NCBI GenBank assembly: GCA_001769655.1
Contig: MEPC01000038.1
Span: forward strand, 125,761 to 189,760
Direction of reading: 5' to 3'
Length of the DNA stretch: 64,000 bases
DNA from: Bacteroidetes bacterium RIFCSPLOWO2_12_FULL_37_12
GTDB taxonomy: Bacteria; Bacteroidota; Bacteroidia; 2-12-FULL-37-12
The notes under the pieces: model-generated
Databases searched by the model: none
What the model saw: only the letters and a program-made list of their open reading frames with translations
What the model was told of the DNA's origin: nothing
Part shown: one piece after another, positions 49,575 through 58,469 of the stretch
How the letters are laid out: each line of letters opens with the position of its first letter
Position numbering within the stretch: position 1 is the first letter of the stretch
Program-made: the position numbers and the translations under genes

Positions 49575-51704
49575 TCAAACAACCCCGGCGGTTTCCTGCT
49601 TTCCCGGAATCACTTCGGTTTTTATTCCAGTGCCATTGGTGTTTTGTCCATTTTCTCCTTTCATATTTTGCATGGTATCGGTGTGATGAGCAGTGCCGAA
49701 TGGACGTTTTCCTAACAATTCCTCCAGATCGCTAAGAAAAATAACCTCTCTTTTCAGCAACTCACTTGCCACTAATTCCAAATGATGCTTGTGTTCTGAA
49801 AGGAGTTTTTTTGTGTAAATATATGCATCATCAATAATTTTGCGGACTTCTATATCAATGGTTTGAGCGGTTGCTTCAGAATACGGTTTTTCAAAAACAA
49901 ATTCAGAGGGATTTTGTGTATTGGTAAAAGATACATGCCCTACTTTCTCATTCATCCCGAAAACCGTTACCATGGCATAAGCCATTTTTGTGATTCTTTC
50001 CAGATCATTCTGAGCGCCTGTGGATATCTCATTAAAAATTATATCTTCAGCCACTCTCCCTCCCAACGCCATGCACATGCCATCTGTTAATTGTTCCCGT
50101 GTGTACAGGAATTGTTCTTTCGGTAAATATTGAGCATATCCTAATGCCGCTAAACCCCTTGGAACAATGCTGACCTTTACCAATGGGTCTGCGTGCTTTA
50201 AAAACCAACCCGCCACCGCATGACCTGCCTCGTGGTAAGCGACAATGTTTTTTTCTTCGGGTGAAATTATTTTGCTTTTCTTTTCAAGACCTCCAATCAC
50301 TCTGTCAATGGCATCTTGAAAATCCTGCATACCCACTAATTCTTTGTTTTTACGTGCCGCGATCAGAGCGGCTTCGTTGCATACATTCGCTATATCAGCT
50401 CCAGCGAATCCTGGTGTTTGCGCCGCTAATTTTGCTGAATTAACCGTTTGGTCAATTTTTATGGGCTTGGCATGCACTACAAAAATTTGTTCTCTTCCGG
50501 CAAGATCGGGTTTATCAATTCCGATTTGACGGTCAAAGCGCCCGGCTCTTAACAAAGCAGGGTCTAAAACATCGGGTCGATTGGTAGCGGCAAGAATAAT
50601 AACTCCGGTGTCGGTACCGAAACCATCCATTTCAACTAATAGCTGATTAAGGGTGTTTTCCCGCTCATCATTTCCACCGTGTATTACATTTTTACCCCGT
50701 GAACGACCGATGGCATCAATTTCATCAATGAAAATAATGCACGGTGCCTTGTCTCTTGCATTTTTAAAAAGATCTCTTACTCTGGCGGCGCCCACGCCAA
50801 CAAACATTTCTACAAAGTCAGACCCCGAAATAGTAAAAAAAGGAACACCGGCTTCACCGGCAACGGCTTTGGCAAGAAGAGTTTTTCCAGTACCAGGAGG
50901 ACCTACTAACAGACAACCCTTAGGAATTTTACCTCCGAGATTGGTAAATTTTTTGGGATTCTGTAAAAATTCAACAATCTCCTTTACCTCTACTTTTGCT
51001 TCGTCAAGCCCAGCCACATCCTGAAATGTTATTTTGATTTGATTTTCAATGTCAAATAATGCCGCTTTTGATTTTCCTATCGAAAATATTCCTCCTCCGG
51101 GTCCTCCCATTCCTGACATTCTGCGGAGAATATACCAAAAGCCAAATATCAAAAGGAAAAGAAAGCCCCACTGAAAAAAGTTATCACGCCAATCCTGACG
51201 GGTTTCTACTTTATAATCAATCTGATTGTCTTTGTGTGTTTTATTGTATTCTTTTAAATCAGTGATAAGTGCTGAGCCGGATTGTACTTTAAATTCATAT
51301 TGTGCTTTTGAGGGTAGAACCACCTTTTTATCGGTGGCGGATTTTCCTCTCCAATCTTTAAGGTATTTTTCATTGGTAAGCGCTTCTTCTTTCAGGTTTA
51401 CTTCGACATTTACATCATTAAAAAGAACAATGCTCTCAACATCGTGAGAGGAAACCATCTGCTCAAACCGGCTTTCTGTTATCACAATGCTCCTTTTTTC
51501 GCTACCGCCAAACCATAAAACAACTGTAAATACAAGAAGAATAATCAATATCCACATCTGGGCATTGGGCATGCCTTGAGAACCGGACTTCCTGAGTTGC
51601 CTGAACGGATTGCTTTTCTTTTTATCTATCGTATTTTTCTCCTCTTTCTTTTCTTCTTTAGGTTTACCTACGGGAGTTGGGGTTTTATTTTCTTTTGGAT
51701 CCAT
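49575..51704 (-). CDS. ftsH: ATP-dependent zinc metalloprotease FtsH
   Basis: Membrane-anchored AAA+ protease that extracts and degrades membrane and regulatory proteins. The product is 709 aa from the ATG at 51704. An N-terminal charged region is followed by TM1 ([17 protein letters not shown]), a periplasmic domain and TM2 near residue 170. The AAA module has Walker A GPPGTGKT near 270, Walker [13 protein letters not shown] and the pore motif region [14 protein letters not shown]. The zinc site HEAGH lies near 493. The ORF-track start (51767) adds 21 residues ([19 protein letters not shown]) that are translated TATA repeat. It is encoded between rsfS and the LUD gene, all on the minus strand. 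Confidence 0.96.
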   Translation of the reverse strand: MDPKENKTPTPVGKPKEEKKEEKNTIDKKKSNPFRQLRKSGSQGMPNAQMWILIILLVFTVVLWFGGSEKRSIVITESRFEQMVSSHDVESIVLFNDVNVEVNLKEEALTNEKYLKDWRGKSATDKKVVLPSKAQYEFKVQSGSALITDLKEYNKTHKDNQIDYKVETRQDWRDNFFQWGFLFLLIFGFWYILRRMSGMGGPGGGIFSIGKSKAALFDIENQIKITFQDVAGLDEAKVEVKEIVEFLQNPKKFTNLGGKIPKGCLLVGPPGTGKTLLAKAVAGEAGVPFFTISGSDFVEMFVGVGAARVRDLFKNARDKAPCIIFIDEIDAIGRSRGKNVIHGGNDERENTLNQLLVEMDGFGTDTGVIILAATNRPDVLDPALLRAGRFDRQIGIDKPDLAGREQIFVVHAKPIKIDQTVNSAKLAAQTPGFAGADIANVCNEAALIAARKNKELVGMQDFQDAIDRVIGGLEKKSKIISPEEKNIVAYHEAGHAVAGWFLKHADPLVKVSIVPRGLAALGYAQYLPKEQFLYTREQLTDGMCMALGGRVAEDIIFNEISTGAQNDLERITKMAYAMVTVFGMNEKVGHVSFTNTQNPSEFVFEKPYSEATAQTIDIEVRKIIDDAYIYTKKLLSEHKHHLELVASELLKREVIFLSDLEELLGKRPFGTAHHTDTMQNMKGENGQNTNGTGIKTEVIPGKQETAGVV

Positions 51705-51720
51705 AATATTGAACGGAAAT

Positions 51721-51811
51721 GGGTATAGAGGTATAGGGGTATAGGGAAATAGGGGTATAGGGAACAATCGCGTTTTATACCTTATACCCTATACCTATAT
51801 ACCTTATACCT
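51721..51811. repeat. TATA repeat, full two-arm element between ftsH and rsfS
   Basis: GGTATAGAGGTATAGGGG units, a GGGAACAATCGCG core, and facing CCTTATACCCTATACC units. On the minus strand it produces the false FtsH N-terminal extension. Confidence 0.9.
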
Positions 51812-51845
51812 GTGTTAAAAGAGTGTAAAGATACACTTTTTTTCT

Positions 51846-52223
51846 TTAAGGGCTTACTTTCTCTATCTCTGCATCGCCCCATAATTCTTCTAACCCGTAA
51901 AATTCTCTTTTTTCACGTAGAAAAATGTGTACTATTACATCAAAATAATCCAATAAAACCCATTCTGATAACTTGATACCTTCTTTTCTGTTTACCGCCA
52001 ATCCTGTTTTTTTAAAAATCGTTTCTTCAACCGACTCAGCAAGCGCACGGGCATGGCGGTCCGATTCTCCTGTACAAACGATTAAATAATCAGCCATCGG
52101 GTTTTTATTTTTTCTCAAATCAATACGAACAATGTCATTCCCTTTTTTTTCCACGAGACCTTGTATAACGTAGCGGCAAAGAATGGATGACTTAGTGTTG
52201 GAGGGATGGGATGATTTCTTCAA
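51846..52223 (-). CDS. rsfS: Ribosome silencing factor RsfS
   Basis: Binds ribosomal protein uL14 and blocks subunit joining when nutrients are scarce. The 125-aa protein has the family core ADYLIVCTGESDRHARALAESVEE, the EGIKLSEWVLLDYFDVIVHIF strand-helix unit, and a FYGLEELWGDA ending. The start must be TTG (52223): an in-frame stop lies a short distance upstream and the next Met is at residue 43, inside the domain. A TAAGTTTG box 38 bases upstream supports this. It is followed by ftsH on the same strand and is divergent from birA, the usual Bacteroidota arrangement. Confidence 0.93.
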   Translation of the reverse strand: MKKSSHPSNTKSSILCRYVIQGLVEKKGNDIVRIDLRKNKNPMADYLIVCTGESDRHARALAESVEETIFKKTGLAVNRKEGIKLSEWVLLDYFDVIVHIFLREKREFYGLEELWGDAEIEKVSP

Positions 52224-52260
52224 ATGATATATTTTTGCAGTTGAAAGAGGAAGTCACATG

Positions 52261-52268
52261 CAAACTTA
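52261..52268 (-). promoter_or_regulatory. TAAGTTTG -7 box of rsfS
   Basis: Minus-strand GTAAGTTTG preceded by GAAATCAAAATTTTCA, the same 16-base string that precedes the rseP box. Confidence 0.6.
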
Positions 52269-52317
52269 CTGAAAATTTTGATTTCAAAATAAACATCATA
52301 AAAATTCAACAAATTTC

Positions 52318-52358
52318 TCACCCCTCTCCAGCTTTTTGGAGAGGGGCTGGGGTGAGGT
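52318..52358. repeat. CCCCTCTCC...GGAGAGGGG hairpin repeat, copy 2
   Basis: Nearly identical to 21572-21612. It lies in the divergent rsfS/birA intergenic region, 30 bases before birA. Confidence 0.85.
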
Positions 52359-52387
52359 AGGATTTATAGAAAAAGTTACATTATTTT

Positions 52388-53143
52388 ATGAAAAGACAAC
52401 CCGCCATCATTGGCTCACATTTTTTCGAGATAGATGCCTGCGATTCAACAAACCGGACCCTGCAGGAGTGGTTAAAAACCCATCCTTTACCGGAGGGAAC
52501 TGTACTTAGGACACATCAGCAAAATGCTGGGAGAGGACAAGGTACAAACACCTGGATATCAGAGCCAGGACAAAATCTGACCTTCAGTTGTGTCCTTTTT
52601 CCTGAGAATCTTAATTTATCGCATGCGTTTATCCTGAACATGGCTATCACCTTGGGAATATATGATTACTTAACAGGATTTTTCCATGACCATGTTAAAA
52701 TTAAATGGCCCAATGATTTATTGGTAAATCAAAAAAAAATTGCCGGAATTCTTTTTGAAAACACCATTCGTGATCAGAAAGTCACCCAATCGGTCATCGG
52801 AATTGGGATAAACATGAATCAGGAAAAATTTCATGATTTGCCAAATGCTGTCTCCTTGTTTGTATTATTAAAACAAAAAAAAGTGCTGGCGGATGAGTTA
52901 GTTCGGCTGTTGAAATGCCTTGATGAGAGGTACCGATTATTTCGCGAAGGAAAGTTTGAAGAAATCAGGGTTGAATTTTCCCGTTCCCTGTTGGGGTATC
53001 ACGAGCCCTGTAATTTTTTTAAAGAGGATGTCGGCTTTACGGCGAGCATAATGGGAGTGAACACTGAGGGCAAATTGGCGCTACATGAGGGCGATACGCT
53101 GAATTATTACTCGCATCAGGAAATAAAACAAAGTTGGGGATGA
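52388..53143 (+). CDS. birA: Biotin--[acetyl-CoA-carboxylase] ligase
   Basis: Attaches biotin to the carboxyl-carrier protein through biotinyl-AMP. The 251-aa product lacks the N-terminal helix-turn-helix of E. coli BirA, so it is a ligase only, not a repressor. Motifs: CDSTN near 18-22, the biotinyl-AMP loop NAGRGQG near 46-52, KWPNDLLVNQKKIAGILFE near 106-124 and VIGIGINMN. A short C-terminal cap domain follows. A CCCCTCTCC hairpin repeat lies just upstream. The next gene starts 31 bases after its stop and has its own promoter box overlapping the gap. Confidence 0.94.
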   Translation: MKRQPAIIGSHFFEIDACDSTNRTLQEWLKTHPLPEGTVLRTHQQNAGRGQGTNTWISEPGQNLTFSCVLFPENLNLSHAFILNMAITLGIYDYLTGFFHDHVKIKWPNDLLVNQKKIAGILFENTIRDQKVTQSVIGIGINMNQEKFHDLPNAVSLFVLLKQKKVLADELVRLLKCLDERYRLFREGKFEEIRVEFSRSLLGYHEPCNFFKEDVGFTASIMGVNTEGKLALHEGDTLNYYSHQEIKQSWG

Positions 53144-53146
53144 TGT

Positions 53147-53154
53147 ATATTTGC
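53147..53154 (+). promoter_or_regulatory. TATATTTG -7 box of the cupin gene
   Basis: Perfect TAnnTTTG, 20 bases before the ATG at 53175. It contains the TTG used as a start in the ORF track, which is therefore wrong. Confidence 0.7.
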
Positions 53155-53174
53155 AAAAATTTTTCCAAGAAATC

Positions 53175-53645
53175 ATGAACATAAAATCATATCGCCTCCC
53201 GCTTTTTACCTTGTTTTTTTTCCTTGTAATCGCTGGTTTTTCCTATATTAATGAATCGGAAACCACCGGAAATAAAGGTACCTTAGTAAGTTTTGAAACC
53301 GCTCCTTTTTTCTCGGCTAAAAATGACTCTTTGCAAGCCACTATTATTTCGAGTGCATTATTAAACGAGGGTCCTAAGGATGTTTATGCCGGTAAAATTT
53401 TTCTAAAAAAAGGAACAAAAGTAGCTGAACACACTCATTCGTGCACAGAAATATTATGCGTAGAAACAGGTGCCGGTAAATTGATGGTTGCAGATACTAT
53501 CTATCAAATGCAAAAAGGAACAGCAGTAATAATTCCTGCCGGAGCTCCTCATTCTTTTTTTGCCGAGGAAGATTTTTCATCCGTGCAGATATATGGTGAA
53601 TCCGGGCAAGAGCAAAAATATTTGAATTGGAAAAGGGTGAGGTAG
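53175..53645 (+). CDS. Membrane-anchored or exported cupin-domain protein
   Basis: A 156-aa protein with an N-terminal hydrophobic segment (LPLFTLFFFLVIAGFSYI) that is a signal anchor or uncleaved signal, then a single cupin barrel. The metal-binding motif is AEHTHSCTEILCVETGAGKLM (His-x-His-x4-Glu), with the second-motif histidine in IPAGAPHSFFAEED. Substrate and function are unknown; such small cupins range from sugar isomerases to metal sensors. The ATG at 53175 is chosen because the upstream TTG is part of the -7 box. Confidence 0.85.
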   Translation: MNIKSYRLPLFTLFFFLVIAGFSYINESETTGNKGTLVSFETAPFFSAKNDSLQATIISSALLNEGPKDVYAGKIFLKKGTKVAEHTHSCTEILCVETGAGKLMVADTIYQMQKGTAVIIPAGAPHSFFAEEDFSSVQIYGESGQEQKYLNWKRVR

Positions 53646-53765
53646 GGGCTAACTATTCAGCAGAGAATTTGGCCATTAATTCCATCTATGATAATCAAAA
53701 ATTAATTCGTACATTTCGTGGTAATAATATTCATCTTCTGAGTAGTTAATATAACCTCAAAAACA

Positions 53766-56700
53766 ATGAAAGAAACAATCACAATCTTATCAATGGTTTT
53801 ATTAACCATTAACACTTTTGCGCAAATGCCACACTGGTCATGGGCAAAGTCAGCAGGCGGTGCTTCTTGGGATTTGGGTTACAGTGTTTCAACCGATGCA
53901 AGCGGGAATGTATATATGACGGGCAGGTTTAATATTTCTACCATCACCTTCGGAACAACTACTTTAACGAATGCAGGCGATTATGATATTTTTATTGTGA
54001 AATACGATGCCGCTGGAAATGTACTATGGGCAAAGTCAGCAGGTGGTACTTCTTCAGATGTGGGCACTTGCGTTTCCACCGATGCAAGCGGGAATGTACT
54101 TATGACTGGCTCTTTTCAAAGTCCTGCCATTACCTTTGGAACAACTACTTTAACCAGTGTTGGTTATGGAGATATTTTTATTGTAAAATTCGATGCTACT
54201 GGAAATATACTATGGGCAAAGTCAGCAGGTGGTATTGAGAGTGATCTTAGCATCAGCATTTCCACCGATGCAAACGGGAATGTATTTATGACAGGCGGGT
54301 TTTTTAGTCCTACAATTAATTTTGGAACAACTACATTAACTAATGCAAATAATTCAGGAAATTATTATGATATTTTTATTGCGAAATACGATGTAACCGG
54401 AAATGTGGTATGGGCAAAATCAGCAGGCGGTATTTCTTATGATGAGGGTGTCAATGTTTCAACCGATGCAAGCGGCAACGCATATATGACTGGATATTTT
54501 CAAAGTTCTAATATCACTTTCGGAACAACTACCTTAACTAATGCAAATTATCAGAATATCTTTATTGTGAAATACGATGCTTCAGGAAATGTGCTGTGGG
54601 CTAAGTCAGCAGGCGGTACTTCTTATGATTATAGCAATAGCGTTTCCACTAATGCAAGCGACAATGTATATATGACGGGATGTTTTTTCAGTCCTACCAT
54701 CACCTTCGGAACAACTACTTTAACGAATGCTGGCGATTATGATATTTTTATTGTGAAATACGATGCTACCGGAAATGTGCTATGGGCTAAGTCAGCAGGC
54801 GGTGTTTATGGTGATATTGGCAAAAGCGTTTCCAGCGATGCAAGCGGGAATGTATATATGACGGGCTCGTTTAGTAGTCCTACCATCACCTTCGGAACAA
54901 CTACTTTAACCAATACCAGTCCAGACTTTCCAGACTCTTCTGATATTTTTATTATTAAATACGATGCTAGTGGAAATGTGCTATGGGCAAAGTCAGCAGG
55001 AGGTGCTTCTTCAGATGAGGGTTTAAGTATGTCCGCTGATGCAAGTGGGGATGTATATATAACGGGATATTTTAACAGTAATACCATCACTTTTGGAACA
55101 ACTACTTTAACCAATGCAAATAATACAGGAGATACTTATGATATTTTTATTGCAAAACTAAAACAAGCAAATATTTATGGAAGTGTTTTTAACGATATCA
55201 GCAATGATTGTGTAAATGACTCAAACGAAACCGGTTTATCCAGACGAAATTTATTAATCAATCCCGGTAATATGATTATGCAAACCTATTCGGATGGCAC
55301 CTGGACTTTAGATTCTCTTCCTGCCGGAAATTATTCAATCACTGCTGATACCTCCGGCTCATGGAAACGAACTTGCCCACTTTCACAAAATTTTACAGTT
55401 ATAGCTCCAGATTCTGTTACTTCTGCTCCTTCTTTTGGTTTCATCTCTACAGAAACCTGTCCCCAGCCAAATGTTTCTATAAATATGCCATTCATTCGTC
55501 GCTGTTTCAACAACCAGAATGTTTATGTAAATGCCTGTAATGAAAATATTGCTACAGGCACTTTAAATAATGCATATATACTTGTTCAATTGGATTCGTT
55601 GCTGAGTGTACAATCCTCCACCCTATCCTACCTTGATTTAGGAGACAATACATTTCGTTTTGATATCGGAAATTTAAATCCTGGCCAATGTCAGAATTTC
55701 TCTATTGCCTGCTCATTAAGCTGTAATGCCCTTCTGGGTCAGACCTTGTGCATGTCAGCCAATTTGTTCCCTGCCGACTCCTGCGTTTTTGACACTATTC
55801 CTGATATACCCACAGGAGTGTCACTCTGCACGTTGCCATGGGATAAATCATCGTTGAAAGTAGAAGCAAGTTGCATTAGTGACACTACCGGTGATAAAGC
55901 AGTACGCTTTGTGATTTATAACATAGGAGAACCTGGTGACGGTGACATGAAGTGTCACAGTCCGGTTCGTTTATACGTTGATGGTGTTTTAACCAAGGTG
56001 GATTCTGTAAAACTAAATGGCGGTGACAGTACGATTTTTGTTTATTCGGGCGACGGGAGAACTTATCGCCTGGAGACAGACCAGCATCCTCTACATCCCG
56101 GAAATTCACATCCAAATGCAAGCATAGAATTATGCGGTGGAACTATGAACTGGCAACCGGGTTTAATTACCGCTCTTCCTGAGGATGATGCCGATCCGAT
56201 AGTTGATATTTATTGCGGAGCGGTCAGAGGCAGTTACGATCCCAACGACAAAGCGGGCTATCCTACCGGCGTGGACTCAACAAACAATTTATATCCCAAC
56301 CAAGCGCTGGAATATTTAATACGATTCCAGAACACCGGCACCGATACTGCCTTTACTGTAGTAATCCGCGATACGTTAGATACGGATTTGGATATTTTTA
56401 CGGTACAATCAGGGGCATCCAGTCATACTTACACCTTCCGGCTCTATGGACAAAGAATATTGGAATGGACTTTTAATAATATTCTTTTACCCGACAGCAA
56501 TAAGAATGAACCCGGTAGTCACGGGTTTGTAAGCTTTAGGGCAGAACAAAACAAAAATCTTCCCAACAATACACTGATTAAAAACACTGCAGGAATATAT
56601 TTTGATTTCAACGATCCGGTGTTGACCAATGTCACAGTGCATACCGTTAATGACGGAGTGAAAAAAATTAGTACGGGTACTAAAGTGAATCCTGTTCCAA

Positions 56701-56969
56701 AAAGCAAAAATAATGTTGTAAAAATTTATCCCAATCCCTTTCATAGTTCAACGGTAATAAAAATAAACGGTCTTTTGGGGGGTTATAGTAAAACTATTGA
56801 TTGTAAGATTTATAATTTGTTAGGCAAAGAGGTGACAACCTTATGTAAATTGGGCAGAAAAGGAGATGAGTACATTATAGAACGGGGTGGCTTGAAGAGT
56901 GGTGTTTATTTTTATCGTGTCAGTGGCACTAATATTAATTCAGCGAACGGGATGATGGTGGTGGAGTAG
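53766..56969 (+). CDS. Giant SBBP-repeat secreted protein with T9SS sorting domain
   Basis: A 1067-aa secreted protein. After a short signal peptide (ILSMVLLTINTFAQ) come seven SBBP-type repeats of about 64 residues, each with WAKSAGG, VSTDASGNVYMTGxF and ITFGTTTLT(N), probably a beta-propeller. From about residue 465 an SdrD-B/Cna-like domain follows (IYGSVFNDISNDCVNDSNETGL...). Next comes a conserved-repeat (DUF7619-type) domain (YLIRFQNTGTDTAFTVVIRDTLD, KNTAGIYFDFNDPVLTN), and finally a type IX sorting domain beginning KIYPNPFHSSTVIKI. All parts fit a large surface or released protein; ligand unknown. It stands alone with 120 and 579 bp of flanking non-coding DNA. Confidence 0.9.
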   Translation: MKETITILSMVLLTINTFAQMPHWSWAKSAGGASWDLGYSVSTDASGNVYMTGRFNISTITFGTTTLTNAGDYDIFIVKYDAAGNVLWAKSAGGTSSDVGTCVSTDASGNVLMTGSFQSPAITFGTTTLTSVGYGDIFIVKFDATGNILWAKSAGGIESDLSISISTDANGNVFMTGGFFSPTINFGTTTLTNANNSGNYYDIFIAKYDVTGNVVWAKSAGGISYDEGVNVSTDASGNAYMTGYFQSSNITFGTTTLTNANYQNIFIVKYDASGNVLWAKSAGGTSYDYSNSVSTNASDNVYMTGCFFSPTITFGTTTLTNAGDYDIFIVKYDATGNVLWAKSAGGVYGDIGKSVSSDASGNVYMTGSFSSPTITFGTTTLTNTSPDFPDSSDIFIIKYDASGNVLWAKSAGGASSDEGLSMSADASGDVYITGYFNSNTITFGTTTLTNANNTGDTYDIFIAKLKQANIYGSVFNDISNDCVNDSNETGLSRRNLLINPGNMIMQTYSDGTWTLDSLPAGNYSITADTSGSWKRTCPLSQNFTVIAPDSVTSAPSFGFISTETCPQPNVSINMPFIRRCFNNQNVYVNACNENIATGTLNNAYILVQLDSLLSVQSSTLSYLDLGDNTFRFDIGNLNPGQCQNFSIACSLSCNALLGQTLCMSANLFPADSCVFDTIPDIPTGVSLCTLPWDKSSLKVEASCISDTTGDKAVRFVIYNIGEPGDGDMKCHSPVRLYVDGVLTKVDSVKLNGGDSTIFVYSGDGRTYRLETDQHPLHPGNSHPNASIELCGGTMNWQPGLITALPEDDADPIVDIYCGAVRGSYDPNDKAGYPTGVDSTNNLYPNQALEYLIRFQNTGTDTAFTVVIRDTLDTDLDIFTVQSGASSHTYTFRLYGQRILEWTFNNILLPDSNKNEPGSHGFVSFRAEQNKNLPNNTLIKNTAGIYFDFNDPVLTNVTVHTVNDGVKKISTGTKVNPVPKSKNNVVKIYPNPFHSSTVIKINGLLGGYSKTIDCKIYNLLGKEVTTLCKLGRKGDEYIIERGGLKSGVYFYRVSGTNINSANGMMVVE
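53830..55160 (+). repeat. ~190-bp coding tandem repeats (SBBP repeats)
   Basis: Seven units sharing TGGGCAAAGTCAGCAGG, GATGCAAGCGGGAATGTA and TTCGGAACAACTACTTTAAC. DNA-level identity is high between neighbours, so unit number could change by recombination. Confidence 0.85.
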
Positions 56970-57228
56970 GAGGCGTGAAGTCCGGGTATTCCGATGCCAT
57001 AGGGTCGGACAAATAAATCAAATTTGTATCTTTGTCTTAAATCCTTTGCAATATTGTCCAATGATTCTTTGTTTTTTCTGTTAATGAGGTTTCGATTTCA
57101 ATAATTATAATGAACAAAAAATATGTTTAACATTGAAAAAATTTCACCCTTACAAATTTACGAAAAAAATTTACTTTTCTATCTTTGTTTACAAAGTGGG
57201 TTAGTTTATTATTGACGTGCATTATTGA

Positions 57229-57396
57229 TCTGCCTGAAAACTTCAGGCAGTCCCGTTTGGGACAAAATATCGGTAGAAAGAAATTTCCATGTCTTACCTT
57301 TGAGTGCCGTAGTTACGAAACATGTTGTAACAACGCTCTTCATTCCGTAGTTGTAACATCTGGCTTCACACAATTGAGTTCCGTAGGAACGAATTA
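57229..57396. repeat. Palindrome cluster in the 579-bp gap before the HEPN/MNT genes
   Basis: CTGCCTGAAAACTTCAGGCAG, GTCCCGTTTGGGAC, an AACGCTCTTCATTCCG core, and GTTCCGTAGGAACG. This continues the GTTCC(G/T)A(C/G)GGAAC family of 14270 and 29036. The rest of 56970-57548 holds two isolated TATCTTTG boxes (57027, 57180) with no ORF behind them. Confidence 0.75.
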
Positions 57397-57515
57397 AGAA
57401 GAAAACAAAAACTATGGCAAACACAAATCATAAGGTAAATTCCACTCAGGAAAAACATCAAAATAAGAATTAACCCATTCAGGGCTACAGATGGGAAAAA
57501 TTTGAATTTTTTACT

Positions 57516-57523
57516 TACCTTTG
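57516..57523 (+). promoter_or_regulatory. TACCTTTG -7 box of the HEPN/MNT operon
   Basis: TAnnTTTG match, 25 bases before the ATG at 57549. Confidence 0.65.
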
Positions 57524-57548
57524 CAATTATTGATTTATTTTAACTAAA

Positions 57549-57956
57549 ATGCAACATTCAGATATCCGCTGGAAACAAAGATTTAAAAATTTTGAAAAAG
57601 CATTTATGTCTTTAAAGGAGGCACTTTTAAAACAGGACTTAAATGAACTCGAACGAAACGGACTTATCCAACGATTTGAATTTACCATCGATTTATCCTG
57701 GAAAGTGCTGAAAGATTACTTAGAAGAAGAGGGCTTTGTTTTCAAGCAATCACCTAAAGAAACATTCCGCCAGGCACAGGAAGCCGGATTTATTGATTAT
57801 GCTCAGGAATTGATTGATGGATTAGATACAAGAAATGATTTATCCCATGACTATAGCGAAGAAAAATTTTTAAAATCAGAAATTATTTTAAGACAACAGG
57901 TCTTTCATGCCCTGGAAAAATTATATCTTTTTCTTCTTTCAGAACACAAAAAATAA
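57549..57956 (+). CDS. HEPN toxin-type protein, HI0074 family
   Basis: A 135-aa four-helix-bundle protein of the HI0074/HEPN family, first gene of a HEPN/MNT (type VII) toxin-antitoxin pair. The RNase-like motif is present as RNDLSHDY: R95-x4-H100 with Y102. The family has been described as substrate-binding subunit of a nucleotidyltransferase; in characterised pairs the HEPN protein cleaves RNA and is neutralised when the MNT partner AMPylates the tyrosine of this motif. It starts 25 bases after a consensus -7 box and is followed by the MNT gene after 17 bases. Confidence 0.92.
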   Translation: MQHSDIRWKQRFKNFEKAFMSLKEALLKQDLNELERNGLIQRFEFTIDLSWKVLKDYLEEEGFVFKQSPKETFRQAQEAGFIDYAQELIDGLDTRNDLSHDYSEEKFLKSEIILRQQVFHALEKLYLFLLSEHKK

Positions 57957-57973
57957 GAATTATTCCCATTAAG

Positions 57974-58279
57974 ATGAATACGTTTGGATTAAAAGACAGG
58001 GATGTTAACACGTTATTGAGTGTTTTTGCAAAATATCCTGAAATAAAAGTGGTTCATCTTTATGGGAGCAGAGCAAAGGGAAATTTCAAAACGGGAAGCG
58101 ATATTGATATTGCCATAATGAATAAAGGCATAAATGAAAAAACACTTTGGAATTTAAAATTTGATTTGGAAGAAGGAAGTTTGCCTTATAGGGTGGACAT
58201 CACTAATTACCCTGCTCTCACCTATCCGGATTTGAAAGAACATATTGAACGGGTAGGAATTTTGATTTACCCTGTTTGA
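57974..58279 (+). CDS. MNT nucleotidyltransferase antitoxin
   Basis: A 101-aa minimal nucleotidyltransferase of the HI0073 family, partner of the HEPN protein. Catalytic signature GSRAKGNFKTGSDIDIAI at 31-48 with metal ligands D43 and D45 and third acid D75 in YRVDIT. In characterised pairs MNT transfers AMP onto the HEPN toxin. The GS-x10-DxD arrangement is intact, so it should be active. Co-transcribed with the HEPN gene, 17 bp apart. The RM genes of this window are 45 kb away, so no shared defence island is implied. Confidence 0.92.
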   Translation: MNTFGLKDRDVNTLLSVFAKYPEIKVVHLYGSRAKGNFKTGSDIDIAIMNKGINEKTLWNLKFDLEEGSLPYRVDITNYPALTYPDLKEHIERVGILIYPV

Positions 58280-58342
58280 TTGTATTAACCCTGCTACTGC
58301 CACTGCTACTGCCACTTTTTAAATATTGAAAATAAATTTTGC

Positions 58343-58415
58343 TATACTGTAAATGGAGCAAATTTCATCAAAAATCTATATAACCATATAACCATTTAAC
58401 AATCTTCATAACCAT
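58343..58415. repeat. ATGGTTATATG dispersed repeat, inverted copy 2
   Basis: Minus-strand copy of 35294-35370, sharing CAAATTTCATCAAAAATCTA and the AACCATATAACCAT units. A GCCACTGC tandem repeat lies just before it (58292-58316). Confidence 0.8.
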
Positions 58416-58469
58416 GTAGCATTCATCCTGAGTACACGAAAATTTATACCGATTGCAATATAATTCTCC

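Noticed and set aside
51705-51767. 21-residue N-terminal extension of the FtsH ORF
   Set aside because: Also translated TATA repeat. The ATG at 51704 begins the true FtsH N-terminus.
53151-53174. TTG start of the cupin ORF
   Set aside because: That TTG is the TTTG of a perfect TATATTTG promoter box; the ATG at 53175 is used.
53830-55160. CRISPR-like periodic repeats in the SBBP gene
   Set aside because: These are in-frame 64-aa protein repeats.
57027-57187. Two TATCTTTG boxes as promoters of an unlisted gene
   Set aside because: No open frame of useful length follows either; likely chance or remnant.
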